This document shows, piece after piece, positions 33,945-42,288 of a stretch of 64,000 nt of DNA. The stretch comes from DASVUC01 sp038237225. GTDB taxonomy: Bacteria > Planctomycetota > Phycisphaerae > Tepidisphaerales > Tepidisphaeraceae. The translations under genes and the position numbers were made by a program. The DNA lies in the NCBI GenBank assembly GCA_038237225.1, contig JBBRYX010000010.1, forward strand, positions 111,730 to 175,729, read 5' to 3'. The notes beneath the pieces are model-generated. The model worked only from the letters and a program-made list of their open reading frames with translations, had not been told where the DNA came from and ran no database searches. The stretch's first letter is position 1. Each line of letters opens with the position of its first letter.

Positions 33945-33967
33945 TCGCGACGACTTTGTCCTCGGTG

Positions 33968-35701
33968 TTAGCTGCCACCAGCCACTACCCGTCCCCAGTG
34001 TGCCGGCGACATCACTGCCACTACGTTCTCCCGCGTTTGCACGATCACCTCGCACAATTGGAACCGCGGCATCAGCTGCGCCGGCGACAACCGCCCGGCA
34101 AATTTCTCTGCGAATACATTCGCATCGTGCCGCCACTCCTCGTTCATCTTTCCGCGCGAGTAGTGGATCGCCGGGATATCCCCCGCGACGCCCAATTGAT
34201 ACCCGGAAAGGTGTGCTCTGAACGTGAAGTCCGCATCATAACAGTGCCATCCCCGGAAATTCCCCTCGTCCCACCCCAGCGTCTTGGCCACGTCGCGCCG
34301 GGCGGCGATGAATAATCCATCCAGCGCCTGAATCCCGCCAACCACGCGCGACGGAACCGAAAAGACCTGCACTCCAAACGTCCCGTCCGCATTCGCGTGC
34401 GCCACCTGGCCATACAGGTGCGGCGGACCCGCCGAACTCCACATCGCACTCACCAGCTTGTCCGTTCCCGCCAGCCCCACAACGTCAAACCGTTTCAGGT
34501 GTTTCGCAAGCCGCCGCCCCAGATCCGCGCACAACACCTCCACGTCGTCATGACTGAACACGACAATCTCTCCCTTCACGTGCCCAAGCGCCTGGTTATG
34601 CCCCGCGCACATTGATCCAGCCCCGATCACCCCCAGCACCTCGTGCGGCCAGTCCGCCAGCACGCGCTGATACATGTCGCGCGCTCGCTCAAAAGCCGCC
34701 TCGTCCTTGCTGCACACCACCACCGAAATCATTGCACTGTGGTCACCTTCAGCTTCCGCTTCACCTTCACCACTGCTTCGAGCCCGGGCTTCCAGCGCCG
34801 CATATGCCTGCCGAAGCCGCACGTCCTCATCGATGACCGCGTACGCTTCGCGCGCACCAGCCAGGGCGTAGGCCGCGGGATCTTGCATTGCCACGCGCAT
34901 ATCCACCGGCGGATCGACCGCCGCCGCGCCTGCCACCCGTTGCCACTTCTCTACGGCTTGGCGCAACTGGTGAACCGGGTCAAGCATCTGATGCACCGTC
35001 CGGCGTAGTAGCAGCCGCTCCCCCAGCCGGTCGAACATGCTCCGAGTTTCCTCCGGCCGCTCCCGGGCAAATTCCATAAACGCCAGCACCTCCGCCGGCG
35101 GGTTCTTCCCCACCACCAGAACGCCCAGGCCATGCCCGTGCTTAAACTCGAATGCCGGATACTGCCCTGTCAGTTCCTCCCAAAGCTTCCACACGGCGAA
35201 ACCTCTTGATCGCTCCGCCGTATCATGAAACAACACCACAGCCGCCTCACTCAGCTTCGGCAGCCATGTCTCGAAGTCATGGCGCACAGCCTCATACGTG
35301 TGCAGCCCGTCAATGTGCAGGAGGTCGATCTCCCCGGCGCTGAAATTAGCGGCCGCCGAGTCGAAGCTTGACTGGATCAGCGTCGAGAACGCACCGTAGG
35401 CGCCATCGTGCGCTGCCCTCAGACCCGTCAGGACGTCGTCACCGTATTGCCCCGCATGCGGGTCCCCGCGCCACGTGTCGATTGCATGACAACGCGTGCC
35501 CGCCAAACCCAATCTCACCACCGCCTGGCAGAATGCGAGGTAGGAATCCCCCTTGTGCGTGCCCAATTCGACCAGCAACCGCGGCCGCGTCATTTGCACC
35601 AGCGTCATTGCAAATGGAATGTGCTCAACCCACGCCGACGTATTGGAGAGCATGCGCGGCTCTTCAAACATGATCGGATAGGCCATTGGGTTGAATGCCA
35701 T
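33968..35701 (-). CDS. Methyltransferase-glycosyltransferase fusion protein
   Basis: The 577-residue protein joins two enzymes. Residues ~25-205 are a class I methyltransferase of the Methyltransf_24 type ('RPRLLVELGTHKGDSYLAF', 'EIDLLHIDGLHTYEAVRHD', 'EAAVVLFHDTAERS'). Residues ~335-540 are a family 2 glycosyltransferase ('MISVVVCSKDEAAFERARD', 'GEIVVFSHDDVEVLCADLG', 'FRGWHCYDADFTFRAHLSG'). A helical linker (~215-330) with a Ser/Glu-rich stretch separates them. Such fusions occur in surface-polysaccharide synthesis, where the sugar added may also be methylated. The substrate is unknown. A TTG at 35716 five codons upstream is an alternative start. Confidence 0.82.
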   Translation of the reverse strand: MAFNPMAYPIMFEEPRMLSNTSAWVEHIPFAMTLVQMTRPRLLVELGTHKGDSYLAFCQAVVRLGLAGTRCHAIDTWRGDPHAGQYGDDVLTGLRAAHDGAYGAFSTLIQSSFDSAAANFSAGEIDLLHIDGLHTYEAVRHDFETWLPKLSEAAVVLFHDTAERSRGFAVWKLWEELTGQYPAFEFKHGHGLGVLVVGKNPPAEVLAFMEFARERPEETRSMFDRLGERLLLRRTVHQMLDPVHQLRQAVEKWQRVAGAAAVDPPVDMRVAMQDPAAYALAGAREAYAVIDEDVRLRQAYAALEARARSSGEGEAEAEGDHSAMISVVVCSKDEAAFERARDMYQRVLADWPHEVLGVIGAGSMCAGHNQALGHVKGEIVVFSHDDVEVLCADLGRRLAKHLKRFDVVGLAGTDKLVSAMWSSAGPPHLYGQVAHANADGTFGVQVFSVPSRVVGGIQALDGLFIAARRDVAKTLGWDEGNFRGWHCYDADFTFRAHLSGYQLGVAGDIPAIHYSRGKMNEEWRHDANVFAEKFAGRLSPAQLMPRFQLCEVIVQTRENVVAVMSPAHWGRVVAGGS

Positions 35702-35888
35702 TTGACGTGCGTCCAATTCCTCTCGACAAAATGTCCGCCGCCCCGCGATGCGCTCTCCGCCTGCCTACTTCGAGCGCGTGAAGGCATGATACCGGGGCAC
35801 TGCCGATGGTTCGAGCTTAACAGTCTCGTCATTGGTCGGGCGCCACTGGTTATAGCGGCGATCTGCTTCCACGATTACAACAATTGAG

Positions 35889-36803
35889 ATGTCGACCGTC
35901 GGTCATTCCTCCCAACCGCGCGCCATCGGCTTGGGCGAAATTCTCTGGGATCTTCTGCCCACCGGTAAACAGCTCGGCGGCGCTCCCGCTAATTTTGCCT
36001 ACCACGCTCAAGCCCTTGGCTGTCACGCTTCTGTGGTCTCCGCGGTCGGCGGAAACGACAACCTCGGACGCGAGATTCTTGATCGGCTCCGCGCCCTCCA
36101 CCTGGACACAACTTACATTCAGCTTGACGATCAGCATCCCACCGGCACGGTTTCCGTCGCACTCGATGCCGCCGGGATTCCTTCGTACATCATCCATTCG
36201 GACGTCGCGTGGGATTTCATACGGGATTCGGACGAGCTGCACGACCTCGCGCAGCGCGCCGACGTAATCTGCTTCGGCTCTCTCGCTCAGCGCTCACTGA
36301 TTTCACGCCAGACGATCCAGACGTTCCTTAAGAATTCCCGCCAAGAGACTCTGCGCATGTTGGACATCAATCTTCGCCAGACCTACTACAACGAAACGGT
36401 GATTCGCAACTCTCTCGAATCCGCGAACGTTCTGAAGATCAATGACGAAGAGCTACAGAAAGTAACCGACCTTCTCGACCTACCGAGAAGCGAGGAGGAA
36501 ACGATCCAAGCCCTCTTTGATGCATTCCCGCTTCGGGTGATTGCCCTCTCTCGGGGTGCGCGCGGCGCATCGCTCTATACGAGGGATGAAGCTTCCCATC
36601 ACGAAGGCTTCCCTACCGAGATCGTGGACACCGTGGGCGCCGGCGACGCTTTTACCGCGGCGCTGGCCTTGGGACTGCTGAAGCGCGAGCCGCTCCATCG
36701 CATCAACGAATTCGCCAACCGCCTCGCCAGCTACGTTTGCTCACAGCCGGGCGCCATGCCCCCCGTTCCAAGTCGTCTTTTGCACTGGGCGGAATCTGAA
36801 TGA
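35889..36803 (+). CDS. PfkB-family sugar kinase (fructokinase-like)
   Basis: The 304-residue ribokinase-fold enzyme has 'AIGLGEILWDLLPTGKQLG' then 'GAPANFAYHAQALG' (sugar-binding GG), 'VSAVGGNDNLGREILDRLR', 'LRMLDINLRQTYYN', 'LKINDEELQKV' and PfkB signature 2 'DTVGAGDAFTAALALGLL' with catalytic Asp253. It phosphorylates a sugar such as fructose; the 'IGLGEILWDLLP' start is typical of fructokinases, but specificity is not fixed. It is divergent from the fusion gene and stands alone. Confidence 0.88.
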   Translation: MSTVGHSSQPRAIGLGEILWDLLPTGKQLGGAPANFAYHAQALGCHASVVSAVGGNDNLGREILDRLRALHLDTTYIQLDDQHPTGTVSVALDAAGIPSYIIHSDVAWDFIRDSDELHDLAQRADVICFGSLAQRSLISRQTIQTFLKNSRQETLRMLDINLRQTYYNETVIRNSLESANVLKINDEELQKVTDLLDLPRSEEETIQALFDAFPLRVIALSRGARGASLYTRDEASHHEGFPTEIVDTVGAGDAFTAALALGLLKREPLHRINEFANRLASYVCSQPGAMPPVPSRLLHWAESE

Positions 36804-36876
36804 TTCTCAAGGATTCATCTTCCCCACTCTTTAGCGTCCCGAGCCGCTTTTTTTCGGACGCTTCGCAACCTTATCC

Positions 36877-36937
36877 GGCCCGTCCCTTCAGGGCAGGGGC
36901 GCTTGAGCCGATAGTTCATGGGCAGAACAGGCTGCCC
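36877..36937 (+). promoter_or_regulatory. Two hairpins in the leader of the MshEN gene
   Basis: In the 156-base gap before GTG 36960, bases 36877-36900 can fold (GCCC..CCCT / AGGG..GGGC) and 36920-36937 form a perfect 6-bp hairpin (GGGCAG-aacagg-CTGCCC). A GAGGAG follows at 36946-36951, just before the start. This could be a regulatory leader; it matches no riboswitch consensus that I know. Confidence 0.3.
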
Positions 36938-36959
36938 GCAAGGATGAGGAGAGTGAGCT

Positions 36960-37427
36960 GTGAAGGGTATTCAAATCGGTCAGTTGCTCATTGAGCAGGG
37001 CGTCTTAACATCGAAACAGGTGGACCATATTCTGAAGGTCCAGAAGATGTCCCACCGGCCCTTTGGCGATCTCGCCGAGCGCCTCTTCGGCATCGCTCCG
37101 CAGGCCGTCGAAGACGCCTGGGTGCAGCAGTACATCCGCCTTGCCGGCACCGTGGATCTCGACGATCAGAAGATGGATGAAGAGTGCCTGCGCCTGCTGA
37201 ATCGTCGGCAAGCGTGGCAATTTCATCTGCTGCCGATCAACCGCAGCGATGACAATTTGAACGTGGCCACGAGCCGGGAAGATCTGGTGCGCGCCGTTAA
37301 TTTCTCCGCGAAGAAGCTGGATGAGCCGGTGTTTTTTCAGATCGCCGACCGCAAGCAACTCTGCGAGTTCCTCATGCGGCATTATCCGGTGCCGGAATTT
37401 CTGGCTCAGTATTCGGAGAAGCTGTAG
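36960..37427 (+). CDS. Free-standing MshEN/GspE N-terminal domain protein
   Basis: The 155-residue protein looks like the N-terminal domain of type II secretion/type IV pilus ATPases (MshEN) with no ATPase attached: 'QIGQLLIEQGVLTSKQVDH', 'ILKVQKMSHRPFGDLAERL', 'LRLLNRRQAWQFHLLPINR' and 'DNLNVATSREDLVRAVNFS'. Related MshEN domains bind cyclic di-GMP, and the spaced Leu/Gly/Gln pattern is partly present. Stand-alone copies are common in planctomycetes. The start is a GTG supported by GAGGAG at 36946-36951. Confidence 0.7.
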   Translation: MKGIQIGQLLIEQGVLTSKQVDHILKVQKMSHRPFGDLAERLFGIAPQAVEDAWVQQYIRLAGTVDLDDQKMDEECLRLLNRRQAWQFHLLPINRSDDNLNVATSREDLVRAVNFSAKKLDEPVFFQIADRKQLCEFLMRHYPVPEFLAQYSEKL

Positions 37428-37549
37428 CACGAATTGAGGGGGGGGATTAGTAAGCCACCGACCGTGATCGTGATCGCGGTGGACTTCCCGCGGAGAGCCA
37501 AGTACAACGCCCGCATCGTTTCGGATGCAGCGCCAGGGCACGCGCGGGA

Positions 37550-38470
37550 ATGATCATGGTTTCGATTGTCGTCCTCTTCTACAACGACGCGCGGGGCACT
37601 CCGCTGTGCCTGACCGCGCTCGGTGAATCCGTGGCGATGTCATCGCTGCATGCCGAGTTTCTCCTCATCGATGATCATTCGGATCCGAGCGCGATGATTC
37701 CGCAAGCGCTGAGGGAATTCCGATCAAAGGTCAGCGGGGCGCCGGTGCGGCTGATCCGTTTCCGAGAGCGACAGCATTACTCGCGCGGGCTGGCGATCGC
37801 GATGTCGCTGGCGGCGCCGGGATCGCACGTGCTGTTTGTCAGCCATGACATGATGGTCACGCCCCAATATCTTCAGACGCTGCTGGCGGTCGCTGCGATC
37901 GATCCATCTTTCGGCCTGGTTCGCGGCGTGTCGTCTTATATTGATGGATACCCGGAGCTGTGGATTGTGCCGCCGCTGCCGATTCGCAGCGTGCGCGATG
38001 TCTATAATTTTGGTGAGTACGTCTGGCAATACAGCCGGCTGGGTTACATTGATGTCCCCGTGCTAACGGGCGATTCGATGCTGATCACGCGGGAGGCGAT
38101 TCAACGCATCGGCGTCTTTGATCCCCATTTTCCCGGTTATTTTGGGGATGTTGACTACGGCCTTCGGCTTCAGCGCGCGGGCCTGAAGATGGTATGCGCC
38201 AAAGGCGCGTGGCTATGGCACGAGGGCGCTGCATCCAATCGCGCGCAGGCAGAGACAGAAGGCCGAGACCAGAAACAGGTGGATGACGAACGCCGTGCTG
38301 AGGTCGCGGCTCATTTCGAGGTCTTCCGGAAAAAATGGAACCCGTCGCTGCCGGATTACGTGGGGCTGGGCCAGATCGATTGGGCCGCGATGCGAGCGAT
38401 GCCGCGCCACGCAACCGGCGAGGTGATTCCGCCCTTTGTGCCGGATCCTGCGATCATTGAGGAGCTTTAA
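37550..38470 (+). CDS. Glycosyltransferase family 2
   Basis: The 306-residue GT-A protein has 'MVSIVVLFYNDARGTPLCL', 'EFLLIDDHSDPSAMIPQAL' (nucleotide Asp), 'HVLFVSHDMMVTPQYLQTL' (metal-binding Asp), 'GDSMLITREAIQRIGVFDP' and 'YFGDVDYGLRLQRAGLKMV' (catalytic acid region). The layout fits rhamnosyl- or galactosyl-type GT2 enzymes of surface glycans. Its last 17 bases overlap the end of the convergent membrane-protein gene. The 122-base gap before it contains a run of eight G. Confidence 0.88.
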   Translation: MIMVSIVVLFYNDARGTPLCLTALGESVAMSSLHAEFLLIDDHSDPSAMIPQALREFRSKVSGAPVRLIRFRERQHYSRGLAIAMSLAAPGSHVLFVSHDMMVTPQYLQTLLAVAAIDPSFGLVRGVSSYIDGYPELWIVPPLPIRSVRDVYNFGEYVWQYSRLGYIDVPVLTGDSMLITREAIQRIGVFDPHFPGYFGDVDYGLRLQRAGLKMVCAKGAWLWHEGAASNRAQAETEGRDQKQVDDERRAEVAAHFEVFRKKWNPSLPDYVGLGQIDWAAMRAMPRHATGEVIPPFVPDPAIIEEL

Positions 38471-39995
38471 CGCCCGGGGGAACGAGCACTCGCGCTCGAT
38501 CGTCGCAGTACACCTGAGTCCAACCCAGTTCTTTGAGCGACTTTGCGAAACGACTTTTCTGAATGGGGAGGACCGCGACATCGGCATCGGCATTGGCGAG
38601 AGCCGTTCTCAACGGCTCTTCTCCGCTGAGATACACCCGTCTCCAGAAGTCGGCCGGGAACACCTGCGTGCGGCCGTCGAGGAAAACCTGGTACTGGGTG
38701 CCGAGGCGCCAGCCGAGGTAGCCGCCCCAGGTGAATTCGTTGATTAGGCGATGCTTGCGGGGCGTGATGCTCTTCTCCACATACACGGCAGCGTTGGCGG
38801 GGTAGGCGACGGTGTCGTCTGCATTTACAAAGTCGTCGAGAGATTGGGAGGGACGCGGGAATTTCCACGAAAGTTTTGCGATGCAGATTGCCAGCACCGC
38901 GATCAGCGCAATTCGCACGAAGCGCCTCGTCAGAACTGCATCACTCATCGCCGGAAGGGCGGCGGCAAAAATGGGGGCGGCGATCATCGCAAAGATCGGG
39001 AGAAATCGGCCAAGCCGTAGCGTGAAGAGGATCGCGATCAGGAGCCAGAGCCACTCGCCGATGCGGATGCGCTGGCGATGACGGACGGACCAGATGAGGA
39101 GTATCGCCAGCACGGAGCAGGTGATGATGCCTCCGACGCCGGCGTAGATGGGATTCATTTCCGTGATGACTTCGCTTTTGACCATGACGTCGGAGGATTG
39201 ATAGTGGATCGCCGTGCGGATCATCCCGGGGAGGAGGGGTGTGGCGAGGCAGGAGAGGGCCGTCGCGATCAGCAGAGCAAGGTAGCGCTTTGACAGTCGC
39301 CGCTCGATCGTGGATCCAACGAGGAGACAACTGATCCAGATGGGGATCATGATGACGACGAGGTGGATGTTGGCGAGCAGGAGGGTGATCGGGATGACAA
39401 ACAAGACGGCGCGGGAGCGCTCATTGTGCCGGCGGTCGCGGAGGAGGAGCCAGGCGGCGAGGGAGAGGAAAAAGATCGCCAAGCTAATGGGGCGGAAACT
39501 GAGGTAGGGGTAGATGAGGTAGGCGGCGAGGACGGTGGCCAGAAGACAGTTCATGAGACGGGATGCGTTAGCCTCACCCCGGCCCTCTCCGACTCGACTG
39601 CCTTCGGCTCTGAGGCTCAGGCTCGAAGAGAGCCTGCCGAAGTCCGGAGTATCGGGCGATTGAGTGAGGGTGAGGCAGGAGAGGGTGATGAAGAGGATGA
39701 CACCGGCGCTGGCGAGGGCTTGGACGATGATGGTGCCGCGGTAGCCGGTCGTGTTCCAGATGAGCTTCATGGCTAGTTCAGCGAGCCAGGAGTACGGAGT
39801 CCAGGGATCCCGGCGAGAGGAGAACGAGATGTGGTCGATGAGGGGGTGAATTCCCTCCGTGCGCAATTGGTCGGCGACGCGGAGGTGCCAGAAGAGGTCG
39901 GGATCGAGTGGGGAGACGACGGCCTTTTGGATGCCGAAGACGCAGATCAGGGCGATGAGGAGCCAGAAGGTGGTTCGGGTCTGACGGAGAGTCAT
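38454..39995 (-). CDS. Polytopic membrane protein (GT-C-like) with an in-frame repeat insertion
   Basis: The 513-residue protein has about ten membrane helices, an N-terminal lumenal-type loop 'SPLDPDLFWHLRVADQLRT', and a soluble C-terminal domain ('PANAAVYVEKSITPRKHRL', 'FTWGGYLGWRLGTQYQVFL'). This arrangement recurs in planctomycete membrane glycosyltransferase-like proteins; no catalytic motif is certain. Between two helices lies a hydrophilic segment ('SPDTPDFGRLSSSLSLRAE', 'GSRVGEGRGEANAS') encoded by a repetitive element (39571-39685) read in frame. ATG 39995 is preferred; the longer frame starts inside a palindromic repeat. Confidence 0.7.
   Translation of the reverse strand: MTLRQTRTTFWLLIALICVFGIQKAVVSPLDPDLFWHLRVADQLRTEGIHPLIDHISFSSRRDPWTPYSWLAELAMKLIWNTTGYRGTIIVQALASAGVILFITLSCLTLTQSPDTPDFGRLSSSLSLRAEGSRVGEGRGEANASRLMNCLLATVLAAYLIYPYLSFRPISLAIFFLSLAAWLLLRDRRHNERSRAVLFVIPITLLLANIHLVVIMIPIWISCLLVGSTIERRLSKRYLALLIATALSCLATPLLPGMIRTAIHYQSSDVMVKSEVITEMNPIYAGVGGIITCSVLAILLIWSVRHRQRIRIGEWLWLLIAILFTLRLGRFLPIFAMIAAPIFAAALPAMSDAVLTRRFVRIALIAVLAICIAKLSWKFPRPSQSLDDFVNADDTVAYPANAAVYVEKSITPRKHRLINEFTWGGYLGWRLGTQYQVFLDGRTQVFPADFWRRVYLSGEEPLRTALANADADVAVLPIQKSRFAKSLKELGWTQVYCDDRARVLVPPGVKAPQ
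39571..39685. repeat. Repeat element inserted inside a coding sequence
   Basis: The segment carries CCTCACCC-CGG-CCCTCTCC at its left and GGGTGAGG-CA-GGAGAGGG at its right (39668-39685). Between them is an inner hairpin with arms CTTCGGC (39602-39608) and GCCGAAG (about 39636-39642) and inner arms AGGCTC/GAGCCT. The length keeps the reading frame of the membrane-protein gene open. C-rich 'CCTCACCC...CCCTCTCC' motifs are a known dispersed repeat type in bacterial genomes. Confidence 0.65.
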
Positions 39996-40024
39996 TCGAT
40001 GGTTATCGGCAGAGTTCCGATAAC

Positions 40025-40047
40025 GGCGACACAAGTGTCGCCCCTAC
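40025..40047. repeat. REP-like palindrome supplying a stop codon
   Basis: GGCGACAC AA GTGTCGCC (40025-40042) followed by CCCTAC to 40047 is the same unit as at 7994-8017. On the minus strand the foot reads GTAG, and the TAG in it (40046-40044) is the stop codon of the flavoprotein gene that ends here. Confidence 0.8.
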
Positions 40048-41135
40048 GGCGGCGCGGGTTTGCCGGTCCAGGTTAGGAAGGTTTGGCCGATGTGGTGGTT
40101 GGAGCTGAGGAGTCGAACAGCGAGTCGTGCGAGCATGGGACGGGAGAGAATCAACGCGCCGGTTCGGCAGACGAGGCGGCGGGTGTTCCAGAGTTTTTGA
40201 TAGTCGCGCATCAAAGTGCCCGGCCGAAAGTGGGGGGCCAGGAGGTGCTGGGCTGCGAGTTCAGCGCTTCGGAGGGCGAGGCCGATGCCTTCGCCCCCGA
40301 TGGGTTCCAGAGCGGCGGCTGCGTTGCCGAGGGGGATGACGCGATCAGGCCAATCGGTGCGCACTGGAAAGCGAGGAAGTGGGGCGGCCAGCCAGTCGGT
40401 GACGCGGGTCGCATGTAACATTCGGCGCGCGAGGCCCTTGTTTTGGGTGAGAAGGTGTTGCCAGAGTTTCTCAAGGTCACCACCGAAGTGGCGCACGCGG
40501 GCGGCGGGGACGCTCATGGCGATGTTCCAGAGGTTGTTCTCGATGGGCGCCAGCCCGCAGTAGTGGTGGGGGAGGGAGAAGAGGGTGATTGCGTCGTGTG
40601 CGTCGCAGACGTTGGTGAAGTGGGCTTTGATGCCGAGGTCGCGTGTGGACGCCCGGCGTGGAAGGACGAGAGCGGCTTTGCCGTCCGCGACGAGAAGAAA
40701 ATCGTAAGCGTGCGTGGAGAGCGTGTTGGTGTTGAGGTCGCGCGCGAGGATGTGTTGTTCAGGGATGCCGACTCTCTCGATGCGCGTCTGGTGATGAACG
40801 GTGACGCCGGAATCGGCGGCGGCTTTGAGAAGCGTGATGTCGAGCGCGCTTCGGCTTATGCCCCACATCGGACGGGGAATCGGGATCGTGGCTTGCGAGC
40901 CATTTGAGGCGACGAGGGTGAAGTGGTGGAGCACGGAGATGTTTTGGCCGCGCAAACCTCTTGTGAGGTTCAGTCGGTCGAGGACTGCAATGGCGAGAGG
41001 GCTGAGGCATTCGCCGCAGACTTTGTTACGGGGGAAACGGTGTTGTTCGAATAGGTGAACCTGCCAGCCGGCGCGGGCGAGGAGGATGGCGGCGCATGAG
41101 CCGGCGGGACCGGCACCGATAATCCGAACACGCAT
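40044..41135 (-). CDS. FAD-dependent oxidoreductase, geranylgeranyl-reductase type
   Basis: The 363-residue flavoprotein has the dinucleotide fold 'RVRIIGAGPAGSCAAILLA' with the 'ARAGWQVHLFEQH' acidic end, 'FPRNKVCGECLSPLAIAVL' (the 'CGExLSP' hallmark of this reductase/hydroxylase group), 'MWGISRSALDITLLKAAAD' and the second FAD motif 'RVIPLGNAAAALEPIGGEG'. Members reduce isoprenoid double bonds or oxidise polyketides. In planctomycetes related genes often accompany type III polyketide synthases, but none is adjacent. The stop codon comes from a palindromic repeat, so the natural C-terminus may have been altered. Confidence 0.8.
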   Translation of the reverse strand: MRVRIIGAGPAGSCAAILLARAGWQVHLFEQHRFPRNKVCGECLSPLAIAVLDRLNLTRGLRGQNISVLHHFTLVASNGSQATIPIPRPMWGISRSALDITLLKAAADSGVTVHHQTRIERVGIPEQHILARDLNTNTLSTHAYDFLLVADGKAALVLPRRASTRDLGIKAHFTNVCDAHDAITLFSLPHHYCGLAPIENNLWNIAMSVPAARVRHFGGDLEKLWQHLLTQNKGLARRMLHATRVTDWLAAPLPRFPVRTDWPDRVIPLGNAAAALEPIGGEGIGLALRSAELAAQHLLAPHFRPGTLMRDYQKLWNTRRLVCRTGALILSRPMLARLAVRLLSSNHHIGQTFLTWTGKPAPP

Positions 41136-41186
41136 CTTGGAATGCTACGCGACGACGGTGCGGTTCGGGAACGCGGAGTCTGCCTT

Positions 41187-42176
41187 TTACGTGGCGGCGC
41201 TCGCGGGTTCGCTCGCCTTTTGCCGAAGCGCAGCCATGACCGCGTTGACCTCATCCGCCATTCTCGAGTTGGGGAAGTCCTGAACGATCTGTTCGCCGAT
41301 GCGGAGCGCCTCGGTGTTGCGGCCTTCGCGGTAGGCGACGGTGAACTGCTCGCCGAGGTTGTGCAGCTTCGTGCGAAACATCGAGCGCGCGTCTTCCTGC
41401 ATGCTCGCGGCTTCGGCTGGGGTCAGGTAGAGATCGAGGGCCTTGAGGATCTCGACGCCGCCGTCGACATCGTTGCGGCGCTTGGCCTCGTAGTAGCTGT
41501 CGAGAAGCTGGCGCTTGTGCGCAAGGCGGCGAGTCTCCACCTGTTTGGGCAGCTCGCGAGCTTGTTCATCATTCGGATAGAGCTGAGCAATGCGATTCGC
41601 CTCGTTGAGCGCATCCGGCCAACCTTCATCCCGGCAGCAGCGCTCCACCATGCCAACCGCTTCGGCGATCTGGCGACGGACGACCTCGCTCCGTTTGAGC
41701 TCAATTTCTTCGCGGAAGCGAATCGCCTCCTGCTTGTAGCCGAAGACCCGCTCCATATCGTCGACTAGAACAAGGGCGGCCTCATAGTCCTTCCTGCCCA
41801 TCTCTTCTCGCAGCGCGCGGCGGAGGGCATCGCGATCCTTGTCGCGGAACGCGACAGACTTCCCTCGATCGCTGATGAGCTGCTGCTCGGCAATCTGGTT
41901 CAGGAGCATGCTGAATTCCTGCATGCGTTCGGTGAAGGGGGTGAGAACGCGTTCGACGTTTTCATCGGCGGTGGTGCGCCAGCTTTCAAGCACGCGGGCG
42001 ATCGGATAAGTGACGGTGACCAGAACGACACCGGCGCAACCCGCCGCGAGGACGGACCAAGTGATGCCGCGCGTGGCGAGAGACGCGCCGAGGATCACCG
42101 TGGGTAGGGCAACGACGACGAGAGCGACTAGGTAAATCCAGGTCAGCGATGGACTGTTACGTTTAGCCACAGGCAC
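41187..42176 (-). CDS. Membrane-anchored helical-repeat protein
   Basis: The 329-residue protein has two N-terminal membrane helices ('WIYLVALVVVALPTVILGA', 'VLAAGCAGVVLVTVTYPIA') and then a long soluble region of alpha-helical, TPR-like repeats ('YEAALVLVDDMERVFGYKQ', 'WPDALNEANRIAQLYPND', 'NTEALRIGEQIVQDFPNSR'). Such proteins usually assemble complexes at the inner membrane. No enzyme motif is present. The start is GTG 42176; another GTG lies two codons on. I do not recognise a named family. Confidence 0.65.
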   Translation of the reverse strand: MPVAKRNSPSLTWIYLVALVVVALPTVILGASLATRGITWSVLAAGCAGVVLVTVTYPIARVLESWRTTADENVERVLTPFTERMQEFSMLLNQIAEQQLISDRGKSVAFRDKDRDALRRALREEMGRKDYEAALVLVDDMERVFGYKQEAIRFREEIELKRSEVVRRQIAEAVGMVERCCRDEGWPDALNEANRIAQLYPNDEQARELPKQVETRRLAHKRQLLDSYYEAKRRNDVDGGVEILKALDLYLTPAEAASMQEDARSMFRTKLHNLGEQFTVAYREGRNTEALRIGEQIVQDFPNSRMADEVNAVMAALRQKASEPASAAT

Positions 42177-42288
42177 CTTGTAAATTAAAGAAGTGGCAGT
42201 CGATTGTTCGAGATGTCTACCTACCTGAAGTGTAGGAGGTGGGAGGGAAAACAGTCAATGTTGAGGCTGGCTCACGACTTATAATCCT

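Noticed and set aside
36840..36960. A cyclic di-GMP riboswitch upstream of the MshEN gene
   Set aside because: The hairpins do not contain the conserved bases of the known class I or II aptamers.
37428..37549. A run of eight G and short repeats before the GT2 gene
   Set aside because: This looks like simple sequence; possible slippage but no coding or regulatory context supports a phase-variable switch.
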